Shown: positions 11,366-23,503 of the stretch, piece by piece
Layout of the letters: every line of letters begins with the position of its first letter
Numbering within the stretch: position 1 is the first letter of the stretch
Assembly (NCBI GenBank): GCA_024663395.1
Contig: JANFAH010000012.1
Coordinates: forward strand, 434,001 to 498,000
Source of the DNA: Pisolithus tinctorius
Lineage: Eukaryota > Basidiomycota > Agaricomycetes > Boletales > Pisolithaceae
Reading direction: 5' to 3'
Length of the DNA stretch: 64,000 nucleotides
Notes under the pieces: model-generated
Told to the model about the DNA's origin: nothing
Database searches by the model: none
The model's input: only the letters and a program-made list of their open reading frames with translations
Program-made: the position numbers and the translations under genes

Positions 11366-12651
11366 GTGCAAGGCACCGCTAACCTCTTCTGCGTTGCTCA
11401 TCCCGAAATTGACGTGCAGTTGGAAATCCAGCCTTCTGCCTTCTTAAACGCCGTCCAAGATGCCAATGAACCTGTCGCAGACTTAGCCAACCCTGACTTC
11501 CAAGCATATGTTGCTCAAGCTTGGGCTACCTACCAAGCAGATAAAGGTAACAAGGGAGCAGTCATTCCCCATGGAAAGAGAGCCCGCTTTGATGGAGTTG
11601 AAATCACAGCTCGACCTGCAGCATGTCCTGCCAACCCTCCATGAGTCGACCCACGTGCAGCCACTGCCGAAGAGGAAATCATTTCCCCTGGTGTTCAAAG
11701 TTCACGTGCCACTCGCCAGGCATCCAATCCCTCTACACCTGCACCAACATCCACCGCTACAAAACCATATGTTCCTCCAACTAGTCCGGCTCCGATGCCC
11801 GTGTGCAAGATCCCATTCCCATGGCAGTTGTTCCATCGCAGACACCATACCCAGCAGCTCACAATCAAAACCAGTATTGTTACTCGTTCCCTCTCGAAGA
11901 CGAAGCCACACCCAAGCATATCGTGGAGCACATACTCGAAACCAGCATTGCCATGCCAGTCAAAGAATTATTTGCAGTAGCCCCAGAGTTTCACAAACAG
12001 TTCAGAGACATCACCATGGCAAAACGCATCACCACAAACGAGATTGAGGTAGTTCGTAGCGACGATGAAGAAGGAGTACAAGTGAATGAACTGACCAGCC
12101 ATGATGCTCAAAGAACCGCATGTGAATATGGAGACCGCATTATCTGTGGTGACGACGGCTCAATCATAGCTCACCACACTCTGCCGCTCTGCTGCATCAA
12201 AGCCAAGGTCCCTGGGACCGACATCACAATCAACTGCATACTAGATTCTGGTTCAGAAATTGTTGCCATGCCCAGGCACGTTTGGGAAAAGATCGGACTC
12301 CCATTGTGCTGCGATCATCTCATGACTATGACATCTGCTAACATGTCTAAAGACACTACTGTAGGCGTACTAGAGAACCTGAAACTCGACTTTGGCACCA
12401 GGCCAGTCATGCTACAGGTTCAAGTAATTGAACATGCCAACTTTGACATGCTCCTCGGACATCCGTTCATTTGCCTTATGAGTGCAGTAACAAATGATTA
12501 TCCCAATGGCAGACAGCGGATCACTCTCCGAGACCCAAACAACAGCCATGAGTACACTTTGCCCACGCACCCATGGCGTGAGGGCTGTCCACACTGCAAA
12601 TGTGGCAAGCACTGCCATAGTCACCAGAGTATAGTCGAATGGGGTTTTTGA
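11366..12651 (+). pseudogene. Element B gag tail and retropepsin-type protease
   Basis: Two frames joined by a shift near 11800. The first (11366-11644) ends at a TGA where CGA would continue into VDPRAATAEEE. The second (11803-12651) reads MPVKELFAVAPEFHKQFR, a motif typical of this gypsy group, then INCILDSGSEIVAMPRHVW with the protease active site DSG, and FDMLLGHPF, the usual second protease landmark. A Cys/His-rich tail (HCKCGKHCHSHQS) follows. Protease would cut the polyprotein. Confidence 0.8.
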
Positions 12652-14897
12652 ATATCGATGATCCACCAAGCAGTCAGGGAGAGCCTACTAAAACGTCCTG
12701 TTTCCTGTTTAGCCGCTGTTATCTGTTCCTCAGTCCTACAGTATCGTCACTAGCCTTCACTTCTACGAACTTCCCTTCGCCCGCAGCACCCATACCGCGG
12801 AACATACCCACCGGAATATCATCGCCTGCCTTCGCTTTCCTCTCTTCCACTCAGACAATACTAAACTCCTCTGCTATAGCCGCACTTGGCAGCATTTATC
12901 AACTAGATCCTGCGGTTTGCACTCTCATTTACAAGCCAGTTGCCAAGAAGGTTTGGATGGTACCTGCCCTGATGACAGAAGAATACTGCATTGTGCGCAG
13001 CCTGCCAGACGACCCGCTCGCTGGTCTCCAACCACTTCCAACCCATCCACCAGACTTCACTCTGGGCATCCGCTTCACTGCCGAACGGGCAGCAGAACTT
13101 GACCTCGATCCTGCAGATTGGCTTTGGCCAGAAGAACTTAAACTTGTAACTTGGCTCGTTTCGGTCCATGAGCTTGCATTCCCTTGGGACATTACAGAGT
13201 GCAGACACCTAGATGAACACTATTTTCCTCCAGTAAAGATTCCTATGATTCTGCACATGCCTTGGGTCCAACACAACATCCCTATCCCAAACGTGATACA
13301 TGCCCAAGTCATAGACATGATTAAAGGTCGCATCAAGTCTGGCATGTATGAACCTTCTACAGTGGCTTATCGCTCCCGCTGGTTCTGCGTAGTAAAGAAA
13401 GATGGAAAGTCTCTTCACCTTGTGCATGACTTACAGCCCCTGAATGCAGTGACCATCTGCGACGCGTCCGTTCCGCCCTTTGTAGAACATCTCGCAGAAT
13501 CCTTTGCTGGATATGCGGTGTATGCGATGATGGACCTCTACCCTGGGTATGACCAGCACGCACTCCACGTTGATTCCCACAACCTCACCACCTTCGGTAC
13601 CCCCCTCAGACCACATCGGCTTACTACTCTGCCACAAGGTCATGCAAATGCGGTACAGGTATACCAGGGAGATACTGCATTTGTTCTCCAGGATGAGATC
13701 CTGCATCATACCCTGCCCTTCATAGATGATGTCCCCGTGAAATCCGAGACCACCCGCTATCAGCATGCAGACGGCTCCTATGAGACTATCCTGGAGAATC
13801 CTGGGATTCAGAAATTTATCTGGAATCACTGTATAGTTGTTAACCGTATCCTTCAGTGTTTGCAGAATGTCGGAGCCACTGTCTCAGCAAAGAAGTTTGT
13901 GCTAGCCGCTCCATCCACTGTGATCATTGGCCACAAGTGCACCTTTGAAGGTCGCATTCCTGAAGAAAGCAAAGTGCAGAAGATCCACAACTGGCCCAAG
14001 TGCTGCAACCTGACACAGGTCCATGGAGTGCTACACATCTTCATCAAAGATTTCACCAAGATTGTGTGGCCGCTAGTCACGCTCACATGGAAAGATGTAC
14101 CATTCACATGGGACAAACCGCAATGCACTGCCATGCAACAACTCAAGGACGAAATTGTAAAGTCCCCCGCACTCCGAAGGATTGACTATGAGTGGGGTTG
14201 TGAAGTAATTTTAGCAGTTGACACATCAGTCATCGCAGTTGGCTACATCCTCTACCAGCTCGGTGAAGATGGCAGACGGTACCCGAGTCGCTTCGGATCC
14301 ATCACCCTCAATGAAGTGGAAAGCCGCTACTCCCAGGCCAAGCTTGAGTTGTACGGTCTCTTCTGCACATTGCGCACGGTACGCATATACATCTTCGGTC
14401 TCACTGACTTCACTGTGGAGGTAGATGCGAAGTATATTAAGGGCATGATAAATAACCCAGATCTGCAGCCTAATGCGACGATCAATTGCTGGATCGCTGG
14501 TGTCCTCCTTTTCTCGTTCAAACTCATCCACATTCCTGCGGACAGGCATGCTGGCCCTGATGGCTTGTCCTGCCGTCCACAGTCGGAGCTCAACCCGCCC
14601 AAGGATGATGACCATGAGGATTGGCTGGACCGTTTTTCCTCTTTCTCTACACAGGTTGCCAATGACCACCTGCCTCCTATGTCACTTTCCAGTCAAGATC
14701 AGCATTCCCTACTGCCACCCGCTTGCCATCGGGTGAGCTTCCCACCGCCTGCATCCTTCTATCTTGCATTCTCTGCAACTGCTGATGCTAATAACCCTTC
14801 CGATACCCCTGATGACCCTGCCATCCCACGGTCTGTGAAAGCCCGGGCACACGAAGCGAAGATAGAAATGATCTGCACATTCCTTGCGACCCCCTGA
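12639..14897 (+). CDS. Element B reverse transcriptase-RNase H
   Basis: A 752-codon uninterrupted frame. RT blocks: RIKSGMYEPSTVAYRSRWFCVVKK, LHLVHDLQPLNAVT, then MMDLYPGYDQHAL, and the catalytic box PFIDDVPVKS, an F-x-DD variant of YxDD seen in this basidiomycete gypsy lineage. An RNase H region follows (CEVILAVDTSVIAVGYILYQ, then SRYSQAKLELYG). The frame is the best preserved part of B and overlaps the protease frame by 13 bp. It should act in particles, copying RNA to DNA. Whether it is made is doubtful, because gag upstream is broken. Confidence 0.85.
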   Translation: MGFLNIDDPPSSQGEPTKTSCFLFSRCYLFLSPTVSSLAFTSTNFPSPAAPIPRNIPTGISSPAFAFLSSTQTILNSSAIAALGSIYQLDPAVCTLIYKPVAKKVWMVPALMTEEYCIVRSLPDDPLAGLQPLPTHPPDFTLGIRFTAERAAELDLDPADWLWPEELKLVTWLVSVHELAFPWDITECRHLDEHYFPPVKIPMILHMPWVQHNIPIPNVIHAQVIDMIKGRIKSGMYEPSTVAYRSRWFCVVKKDGKSLHLVHDLQPLNAVTICDASVPPFVEHLAESFAGYAVYAMMDLYPGYDQHALHVDSHNLTTFGTPLRPHRLTTLPQGHANAVQVYQGDTAFVLQDEILHHTLPFIDDVPVKSETTRYQHADGSYETILENPGIQKFIWNHCIVVNRILQCLQNVGATVSAKKFVLAAPSTVIIGHKCTFEGRIPEESKVQKIHNWPKCCNLTQVHGVLHIFIKDFTKIVWPLVTLTWKDVPFTWDKPQCTAMQQLKDEIVKSPALRRIDYEWGCEVILAVDTSVIAVGYILYQLGEDGRRYPSRFGSITLNEVESRYSQAKLELYGLFCTLRTVRIYIFGLTDFTVEVDAKYIKGMINNPDLQPNATINCWIAGVLLFSFKLIHIPADRHAGPDGLSCRPQSELNPPKDDDHEDWLDRFSSFSTQVANDHLPPMSLSSQDQHSLLPPACHRVSFPPPASFYLAFSATADANNPSDTPDDPAIPRSVKARAHEAKIEMICTFLATP

Positions 14898-16135
14898 CCT
14901 TACTGACACACAGTACTCATCTTTCTTCAATTCCGCTAGCTGCTTCTTCCTCCTAGATGACAACTTATGGTGCAGGGAACTGCATGGACAGCACCAGCTA
15001 GTTGTTGATGAATCCAAGCAGTACCATCTCATCAAAGAAGTGCATGACGACCTTGGCCACACGGGTGTCTTCACGGTCCGCACACACCTTCTCCTTCGCT
15101 TCTGGTGGCCTCTTCTTGTTGAGGATGTGAAGTGGTATGTCCGCACTTGTCATGAATTCCAGATCTGCCAGACGCAGAAGCTTCATATCCCCCCCACTGT
15201 ACCCATGATAGGGGGCCTGTTTCATAAAGCTCACATTGACACGATGCTGATGCCCAAAGCCAGTGGCTACCACTACATAGTACAGGCTTGTTGTGCACTC
15301 ACCTCCTATCCCGAATGGCACATGTTGCGTGTGGAAAATAGTACCGCACTGGCATCCTTCATCTTCAAGGATATCCTATGCCGCTGGGGTCTGCTCACCG
15401 AGATTGTCACTGACAATGGTCCCGTGTTTATCCAAGCCATAGATGCCCTAGCCGCACAATATCATATCTGTCACATCTGTATCTCTCCTTACAACTCTCA
15501 GGGTTGCGCACTCTGTCTTCTGGGCCGAGCGGGTCACCATTTTGAAATCCATGGGTCTATCCCCTTATTTCATGGTACATGGTGTCGAACCACTGTTCCC
15601 ATTCAACCTTGCTGAGGCTACCTTCCTTTTGCCCCTATCCCATGATGATGCGACACCACTGACTACCACAGAACTGATTGCTTGGCATGCACGCCAGTTA
15701 CAGAAGTGTCAGGATGACCTGGACCAGGTCTGCAGCAATGTCCTCTGTGCATGCTTCCAGTCTATCCAGCAGTTCGAAGCTGCCTTTCAGCACTGCATTA
15801 AAGACCATAACTTTGCTCCTGGCACCCTCGTGCTTGTTCGCAACTCCCACATAGAAAGAGAGCTGAACTGGAAGACGAAGCCGTGGTACACTGGTCCCAT
15901 GGTTGTCCTTCATTGGACCACTGGGGGTTCATACCTGCTGGCTGAGCTGGATGGCTCCATCTCCAAATTCCACTTCACTGCATTCCGCTTACTTCCCTAC
16001 CACCCGCAGTCTCAAACCTGTGCAACTGTGACTCGCATTGCTGGGTTGGATGATGAAGAACTAGACTGCCTTCTTGAGGAAGCTGAGGATGACCCCACTG
16101 ATGATGATGTGGAGGCTTTTTCCGCAGACAGCTGA
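14884..16135 (+). pseudogene. Element B integrase with internal deletion
   Basis: The N-terminal zinc domain is seen as H-x-H (GHTGVFTVRTH) and CHEFQIC, where the second cysteine of the usual CxxC reads Phe. The catalytic core has the first Asp (AHIDTM) and the second (VTDNGPVF), but after ISPYNSQ the frame breaks at about 15505. The block carrying the catalytic Glu is absent, and sequence resumes as VFWAERVTILKSMGLSPYFMVHG in another frame. The C-terminal part (15542-16135) contains GTLVLVRNSHIE and WYTGPMVVLHW, the usual GPF/Y-like module. No chromodomain is present; an acidic tail ends the protein. Confidence 0.85.
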
Positions 16136-17015
16136 CTATCCATCCTTTCCAGTATCCACAGTTTGTCCATCGTGCTATTCCCCCATACCCTCTTCTCCCA
16201 TGATACCTATACCTCTTTCTGTGGCCTCGCCCGCCTCCCCGCAGCTTCTTCTACTACACTTGTTCCTTCTCCCATGCTGACTGGGGACAGTCAGCATTCA
16301 AAGTCCCCCACAGGGGTGACCAGCATACCACTTGATCCACCTGATATCAGACATAGTTCGTTTCCTTTTATCTGTTTTACCCCGGGTTTCATCCAGAGAC
16401 CTCTATTCCACCCTGGGTTTCGTCCGGTGATTCTACTGATAGCTAGTCCTCGCTCAAAAAACATAAAAACCGCTTACAAAAAGTCCAAAACCATCCAGAA
16501 AAATAACAAAACACCGAATAAGTATATAGCCAAAACAACGTCTCTCCTATCTCTCTTACTAGTCTCGCTGATGCCGTCCTTGGCCACCCTATACTGCAGA
16601 TCCTCACAACCACCCCGTGCATTTCCTCTTCGATCGCACAGTCAGTGTGTGCCCCTTGATCTATTTTTCTTTCAAATCTCCTTCCATCTCCTTACATTTG
16701 ATACACAAAGACCATCCCAGCTACCCAATAAACAGTCCCTTCACTTCCTCTTCAAGAATCCATCACATCCTACCATCAAGATTGTTTCATGAGGACTTAC
16801 CATTGAGAGAAGTCGAAAGTCACACAAAGAAGACAAGTCGGGCAGTACCCCGTGCATCATATCCTACTGTGGCTGCACTATCCCATGGGACATCACCAAG
16901 CACTTCGAGTCGTTTGCAACTTCACACAGAAGCAAGAAGAGTGGTATATTTAGTGCAGTACGCGCTGACATGTGGTTGGGGCAGTACAATGAATCTGAAC
17001 TAACTACAAACATTC
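16136..17015 (+). other. Element B spacer between pol and antisense gene
   Basis: A 209-codon plus-strand frame (16163-16792) and smaller ones lie here, but they are Ser/Pro/Lys/Asn-rich and show no domain. The stretch is opposite to, and just beyond, the antisense gene's stop, so it may be its 3' untranslated region. It contains the first copy of a hairpin-bearing repeat described separately. Confidence 0.45.
16276..16318 (+). repeat. Hairpin-bearing direct repeat, copy 1 (element B)
   Basis: GGGGAC..GTCCCC (16283-16288 and 16303-16308) can pair around a 14-base loop (agtcagcattcaaa). About 43 bp of this sequence recurs at 25243-25285 directly in front of, and into, the 3' LTR start. It lies soon after the sense pol stop. 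The pair brackets the antisense-gene module. Confidence 0.75.
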
Positions 17016-17106
17016 CTATTCCACCCCAATCTTCTCCAGAGCTTCAGCAAGCTGATCAACGTGCACCTGCAGGCAAAGGTATGCAGCCTGCAACTCTGTG
17101 GCTTCG
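17016..17106 (-). pseudogene. Element B antisense gene, C-terminal end
   Basis: After removing element C and one GCTTG copy, the minus-strand frame runs from LLQA straight into EATELQAAYLCLQVHVDQLA and EALEKIGVE, stop TAG at 17016-17018. The heptad-like spacing of Leu/Ala suggests a coiled coil. That the frame is intact across the junction supports one gene interrupted by C. Confidence 0.7.
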
Positions 17107-17111
17107 GCTTG

Positions 17112-17563
17112 TGTTACGTTTCACCCCTGACTTTTCCTTTTCTGTTGTACGTTTACCTCGTTTGTGATCCGTTGGACTTAGTTTCCTTTTAGAGTCGTCT
17201 TCTCTCTGATCCGACGGCTCTCTATTTCCACCACTAGCGTTACTGGCTCGTTACATGCTTAGGACATGTGTCGTCATTGTTCAACCAATGGCGTAGTTAC
17301 CTCGTTACATGTGGATGCCTCATGGTTTGTTTCTGTGTAGTATTTAGACTGCCGGCTCAAGTCCTGGAAACCCAGACTTGAGCTGCTCAATCATACGCAG
17401 CATTCTCAGAACTTCACCCTCAGTGTCCCTAACAAGGACCACTTTTACCGGCGTTGCCTCTAAATCCTCTGTCGTTTACAGAGGTTACTGCAGCCATTGC
17501 TCAGTAGAAACCTTAGACTGTGTCTGAGCTCTCCCTACGTCTTGACTTTGGTCGAGTGTAACA
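17112..17563 (+). repeat. 5' LTR of element C
   Basis: 452 bp, identical to 23504-23955 over its first 199 bases. The pair differs at 10 positions, all transitions at CpG-derived sites; one dinucleotide is TG here and CA in the partner. Confidence 0.97.
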
Positions 17564-17651
17564 AAAGCTCAAGTCTACAAAGCCTTTGGCCGAATCAGTC
17601 ACTGCTTAGTGAACCACCACGAACCCCCGAAATAACCGACGTTGGGCGCCG

Positions 17652-18764
17652 TTGCGACCCACTCGTGAAGAATCGTCATCTGACAAAGAACAGGAGAGCA
17701 CTGTCACAGACACCTCCTCCAATGAACCTGAACAGCCAGATAGAGGTTTCACCTCGGGAATTCTCTCGAACCTTTTCTCCCAGTCGCTCGCATCGCTTGG
17801 TACCCCCATCCAACCAAGTCCCCCACCACTCTTCCCTACACCTCCACCCCCACCACAGATTACGATGTCTGGCTCATCGTCAACGGCACCAGTTGGCAAT
17901 GCCACCAAAGCCACAGAACTGAAGATCGGTGCTCCGTCTGATTTTGATGGAAACCAGAAGAATGCCATGAGCTGGCTGTACTCCGTACAAACCTACCTCT
18001 TGGTAAACAAAGAACTATACGACACCGACATCAAGAAGGTAGTCTACGCCCTGTCATATATGAAGAAAGATGTCACCCGTTCCTGGGCCGCCACTTTCCA
18101 GAAAACATCTCTGGAAAAGAACCCCCCGAGTTTCGGCACTTTTGCCGATTTTATAAAAGATTTCAAAGCTTCGTTTACCTCCGCCGACACCGCAGGTACC
18201 GCTATCGCCAAACTGCGAACCCTGAAACAGAAAGATTCGGTGGAACAGTATATCACCAACTTCCGGGCTGCTGCAGCTGACTCAACCATCACGGAAGACG
18301 TCGCTTTAATCGAGTTCTTCTCCCAAGGACTCAAACCCTTCATTGCGAATAGGATTCACATGATGGAAACCACTCCCACTAAGATTACTGAGTGGTACAC
18401 CCAAGTGCAGAAATTCGACGCTAAATGGAGAAAGGTCAATGAAACCTTTGGAAGGAAAGAAAAGAAGACGTTCCATCCAAGGAACAATTTTGCCGAAGAA
18501 AAAGATCCGAACGCCATGGACATGGATGGAGTGAGACTCTCCAAGGAAGAACGAGACTGTCACATCAAGGAAGGAAGATGTTTCGGTTGCGGAAACAAAG
18601 GACATCTCTCCCGAGAATGTCCAGACAAGGGGAAAACTCCCCAAAAGAAAGTAAAGAAAATCCACAAAATCGTGGAGGTAGAAGAAAGCGACGATGAAGA
18701 GAAAGTCGCTGGTCCATCCATCGCTCTAGTTAACATTGCTAGAGCCCTTGGAAAGGATTTTTAA
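17652..18764 (+). CDS. Element C Gag
   Basis: 370 codons. An acidic Ser-rich start is followed by a Pro-rich stretch, a capsid-like region (APSDFDGNQKNAMSWLYSVQ, then WAATFQK, FADFIKDFKASF and DSVEQYITNFR, typical of gypsy capsid) and a single CCHC knuckle, CFGCGNKGHLSREC (C-x2-C-x4-H-x4-C), near residue 315. A Lys/Glu-rich tail follows. It should bind element RNA and form particles in the cytoplasm. It is intact from its ATG; an upstream start inside the frame cannot be excluded. Confidence 0.92.
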   Translation: MRPTREESSSDKEQESTVTDTSSNEPEQPDRGFTSGILSNLFSQSLASLGTPIQPSPPPLFPTPPPPPQITMSGSSSTAPVGNATKATELKIGAPSDFDGNQKNAMSWLYSVQTYLLVNKELYDTDIKKVVYALSYMKKDVTRSWAATFQKTSLEKNPPSFGTFADFIKDFKASFTSADTAGTAIAKLRTLKQKDSVEQYITNFRAAAADSTITEDVALIEFFSQGLKPFIANRIHMMETTPTKITEWYTQVQKFDAKWRKVNETFGRKEKKTFHPRNNFAEEKDPNAMDMDGVRLSKEERDCHIKEGRCFGCGNKGHLSRECPDKGKTPQKKVKKIHKIVEVEESDDEEKVAGPSIALVNIARALGKDF

Positions 18765-18778
18765 ATGGGAACTCTGCG

Positions 18779-21700
18779 TTGACGCCAGATGTTCCCCAAA
18801 ATAAGGACAGTTTAGTTTCTGTTGCACCTGTACTTGTAACGTCTACACCAGAACGTACTATGCAGATTCCCATCTCCCTTTTCGCATCAGGAACTACTCG
18901 GAAAGTCGTCAACACTACCGCCCTGGTTGACTCCGGAGCAGAAATTTCTTGCATTGACTGGGGTTTTGTGCGAAAACACCGAATCCCCACTCAACGCCTT
19001 GCCGAACCCATTCTCGCTAAGAACGCCGATGGAACCCAGAATTCTAAAGGAAGAATACTATTTTCCGCCACTCTCTACTTCAAGGTTAAAGGACTCGTCC
19101 ACCAGTCCTTCTTCCATGTCATTAATTGTGGAACGGAAAACGTCATTCTGGGCCTCCCCTGGCTTCAAGAAAACAACCCTGTCATAGACTGGAGGATGGG
19201 CACATTGTCTATCAATGAAAAAACCGATAGATCAAAAGAATTAAGACGCAACGTCTCTTCCGTTGCCATCGAAGAACCAACCATGAATCTTGTATCTCCT
19301 GCTGAAAAGAAGGGGATAAACAAATTCATGGACTACAAAGAACCAGAAGACGAAACCATCCGAGCACACTTCGTGATGTCAGTTGGAAAACTTGTCGAAG
19401 AAGCAAAAAGGATTAATCCCAACAATAGTCTTCTTCGAAAGATCACTACGGCTACGGAACTGGCCCAAGAAGAACACAAGAAGAAACCGAAAGCCGTCCT
19501 CCCTGAGGAGTACAAAGACTTCGCCTCGGTTTTCGAGAAACCATCCAATGGGGTTTTACCTCCATCACGACCGTATGACCATGCCATAAACCTTGTGGAG
19601 GACTTCGTCCCCAAGGTGGCCAAAGCATACCCCCTCTCTCCCTCTGAGCGAGAGTCCGCAGAAAAGTTTATTGAAGAGAACCTTCGAGAAGGGAAGATCC
19701 GCCCCTCAAAGTCTCCCCAAGCTGCCCCCTTTTTCTTCGTAGGAAAGAAGGATGGTTCCCTACGACCCTGCCAAGACTACAGGTACCTGAACAAAAATAC
19801 GGTGAAGGATGCATACCCCCTTCCCCTCATTTCGGACCTTGTAGACAAACTAAAGGGAGCCTCCGTCTTCACAAAGATGGATGTCAGGTCAGGCTACAAC
19901 AACATTCGCATCAAGGAAGGAGACCAATGGAAAGCGGCGTTTATCACACACAAAGGACTTTTCGAACCGACTGTTATGTTCTTCGGTCTCTGTAATTCCC
20001 CTGCCACCTTCCAGCGATTTATGAACGACTCTTTCAGAGATATGATCGCAGAAGGATGGTTGGTCATCTACATGGATGACCTCCTCATCTTCTCAGATGA
20101 CCCTGAAGAACACAAGAAAAGAACTCGTCGTGTTCTCGAACGAATGAGGGAACTCTCCCTTCCCTTGAAATTAGAAAAATGCCACTTTGATCTGACCAAG
20201 GTGGAATACCTCAGAATGATCATCAAAGAAAATACTGTTGCCATGGACCCTGTCAAAGTCCAAGGCATAGCCGACTGGCCTGTCCCAAAGAAGGTCAAGG
20301 ACGTGCGATCCTTTTTAGGATTCGCAAACTTTTATAGAAGATTTGTTCCCTACTATTCGGACATAGCACGACCGCTCATCGACCTCACCAAGAAAACGGT
20401 CGATTGGAGTTGGTCCAAAAAATGCCAAGACGCCTTTGAACTCCTCAAAAGGATCTTTATGGCACAACCTACACTTCGAATGCCCAACACCTCCCGGCCA
20501 TTTGCAATCACTACAGACGCGTCCAAGTACGCAACAGGAGGAATCCTCCTTCAAGAAGATTCAAATGGACAGTGGCAACCCTGTGCCTTCCTGTCCCAAT
20601 CGTTTAACCCTGCAGAAAGGAACTACGATATCTATGATAGAGAGTTACTTGGAGTTATCCAAGCATTGAAATCCTGGAGGCATTATCTCCATGGATCCCC
20701 CTTCCCGGTTAAGGTCTTTACTGACCATAAAAATCTGACATACTTCAAATCACCTCAAAACTTGAATCGTCGCCAGGCCCGCTGGCTCCTTGACCTTGCA
20801 GACTTTGATCTGCAGTTAGAACATGTCCCAGGCAAAGACCTGGCCGCACCAGATGCACTTTCCGCCGACCCGATCATATCCCTGACGATGACGAAGATAA
20901 CAAAGGAGTTACCCTCCTCCCACAAACCCTATTCGTCAATCTTATTGATACCAATCTCACTCAGAAGGTCGCATCGTCCTCCATGAAGGACCCCATGGTC
21001 CAAACGGCACTTCATGCCATTGAAAATGTCGATATGCCGCTTCCATTCAAGTCACATCTCTCTGACTGGAAGTTTGAAAGTGGAGTTCTACTCTACAGAA
21101 ATCGGGTTTACATCCCTGATGACCCCACCCTCTGCCGAACCATCGTGTCCAATCACCATGATCATCCCTCCACCGGACACCCTGGTGTCCTGAAAACCTG
21201 ACAACTTGTTTCATCTGAGTTCTGGTGGCCTGGACTTGCATCCTTTGTCCGAAAATACGTAGAAGGCTGTGCTACCTGCCAGCAGAACAAGGTTAATACA
21301 CACCCAACGACACCACCCCTTACGCCTATCCCCTCCACCTTGACCCGCCCCTTCCAACAGATCTCTTGCGATCTGGTCACCGATCTTCCTATGTCGAATG
21401 GTTACGATTCCCTTTTGGTCGTGGTAGACCATGGGCTTACAAAGGGGGTAATTTTATCACCCACAAAGAAAACCGCCTCTGCCGCCGATATTGCAGCATT
21501 GTTTTTCAAGAAAGTCTACTCCCGCTTCGGATTGTATGACAAAATCATATCAGATCGAGGCCCTCAATTTGCCTCCGCCTTTGCAAAAGAACTCACTTCC
21601 CTCTTGGGGTATTCCCTTGCCCTGTCAACTGCATATCACCCACAGACTGATGGAGAAACTGAACGCGTAAATCAAGAAGTGGAGACCTATCTCCACATCT

Positions 21701-23466
21701 TTTGCCAAAACGACCCCACCTCGTGGGTAACCAACCTTCCCATGGCAGAATTCATGCACAACCACCGACCCCACTCCATCACCCATCAATCCCCATTCTA
21801 CCTCATGTATGGGTATGAACCGAAACCACTTCCGTCCCTGATTGCGGAAACCCACCTTCCCGCCGCCGAGTCTAGACTTGATGAACTCAGGAAAGCTAGA
21901 GAAGAAGCCCTAGCGGCCCATGACCTAGCAAGAAAAACGATGAAAGATCGCTTGTCACGACCCTTCACCCCGTTCCAGAAAGGTGATAAGGTTTGGCTAG
22001 AAGCACGCAATTTGAAATGTTCCTATGAAAATAGGAAACTGGCACCCAAACGAGAAGGACCCTTCACAGTTTCCGACGTCCTATCTCTGATTACGTATCG
22101 CCTCACAATTCCCTCGCGATGGAAGATTCATAACGTTTTCCATGCTTCTCTCTTATCACCCTATCGCGAAAATGACGTTCACGGGCCGAACTTCCTGGCT
22201 CCACCACCTGACCTAGTTAACGAGGAAGAAGAATACGAAGTTGAGGCGATAGTCGGCCATAAAAGGTCCGGCCGCGGACACGCCTTTCTAATCAAATGGA
22301 AAGGTTACCCTTCTTCCGAAAACTCATGGCAAAAAGAATCGCACCTTGAACACACGGATGATACGCTCTCCACCTATAAGAAACGGTTCCCCAGAGACTT
22401 TCCTCCTAAGAAACAACCCACTCGACACTCCACTCGTACCATCAGAAACGTCACCCTTGAAATGCCTCCTCGCCGTTACACCTACCCTCGTGAACCCTCC
22501 CGTCGCCACACTCCATTTGCTCGTTGGCAACGACAACCCGCTAGCGATCAGATGATCGCCTCCTACCGACTCTTCGTTGCTGACCCTGCCGTCATCGGCA
22601 CCATTTATCATGAGGTGGATGAAGACTCCCCTCTCGATCTTGTGTACCACACCACTATCCAAGCCCTTCGGCTTGAAGAACTTTCTCGTTATGTCAATCG
22701 CCAGAACCCCCTTCTGTCCCCTGCTCGTACTATCTTGAATGAAATCGCCGTCCAGCAAGTTCCCCTCTTGCTTAAGCTTTTTGATGTCCTTGGAGGTGCA
22801 GACCTCATCTATAACGTTCGCCAGTACCCTACGTTGATCGCTCCTCCCCCTCCTGGGTCTAGAAGACCCTCGACTGCAACCTCTCCTCCAGTTTCCTCTG
22901 CGTCGTCCTCTCCTCCCGCACCGTCATCGTCGACGTCCTCCCACTCGTCCCGCTCTCTCCGAAGAGCCGACAAACCTCGTGCCTGCTGTTTGTCAGGCCC
23001 CAGTCCCCAACCCTGCGAGTCTCACGATTCCCCATCTGAAGTAGACCCTGAGACCGCCTTTGGCGTCTCCCGTGCTGAACTCGACTACATGTTAAACATC
23101 GTTGAAACCCTTGCACAGCTGCCACCGTCCCCTGTGCTGAATGCCTTGACCGAATTCGACATGCCTCTTACTCCGTCTGATCCACGCTATCGTCAAGCGT
23201 GTTATGTCTGTCGCCGTCTTGGCCATATCCACGTCAATTGTGGACTATACGAATGTCCCCTTTGCCACGCCACTCGCCCCGGCCATACTCAGACCCAATG
23301 CCCTTCTATCCGCCCTCGTCGTCCTTTACAGGACAGAATAGCTACCCCCACCCTGGTAGATGATCGTACCCTCGTTGGGAGCGAGGATAACGATTTGTAT
23401 GACAATGACTTTGATTTCGACGACTCTGCCATCAGCAACATGACCGGAGAGCCTTACGGAGAATAG
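18779..23466 (+). pseudogene. Element C Pol: protease, RT, RNase H, integrase, chromodomain, knuckle tail
   Basis: Protease LVDSGAEISC with NVILGLPWL; RT with KKDGSLRPCQDYRYLN, FFGLCNSPATFQ and the catalytic VIYMDDLLIF; RNase H with ITTDASKYATGG. A one-base deletion in a C run near 20862 shifts the frame, and a TGA at 21199 sits where CGA would give Arg in the HHCC region. The integrase keeps CATCQQ and its DDE residues (SCDLVTD, SDRGPQF, and E in GETERVNQ). A chromodomain (EVEAIVGHKRSGRGHAFLIK, then WKGYPSSENSWQ) follows at about 22240-22385. About 350 further residues, Ser/Pro-rich, carry C-x2-C-x4-H-x4-C and C-x2-C-x6-H-x4-C fingers, unusual for this position. Confidence 0.93.
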
Positions 23467-23503
23467 TCGAAGTCGGGGACTTCAATGCTTAGAAAGGGGG
23501 TAA

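Noticed and set aside
14226..14669. Minus-strand frame opposite RNase H of element B
   Set aside because: No motif; the sense frame is conserved RNase H.
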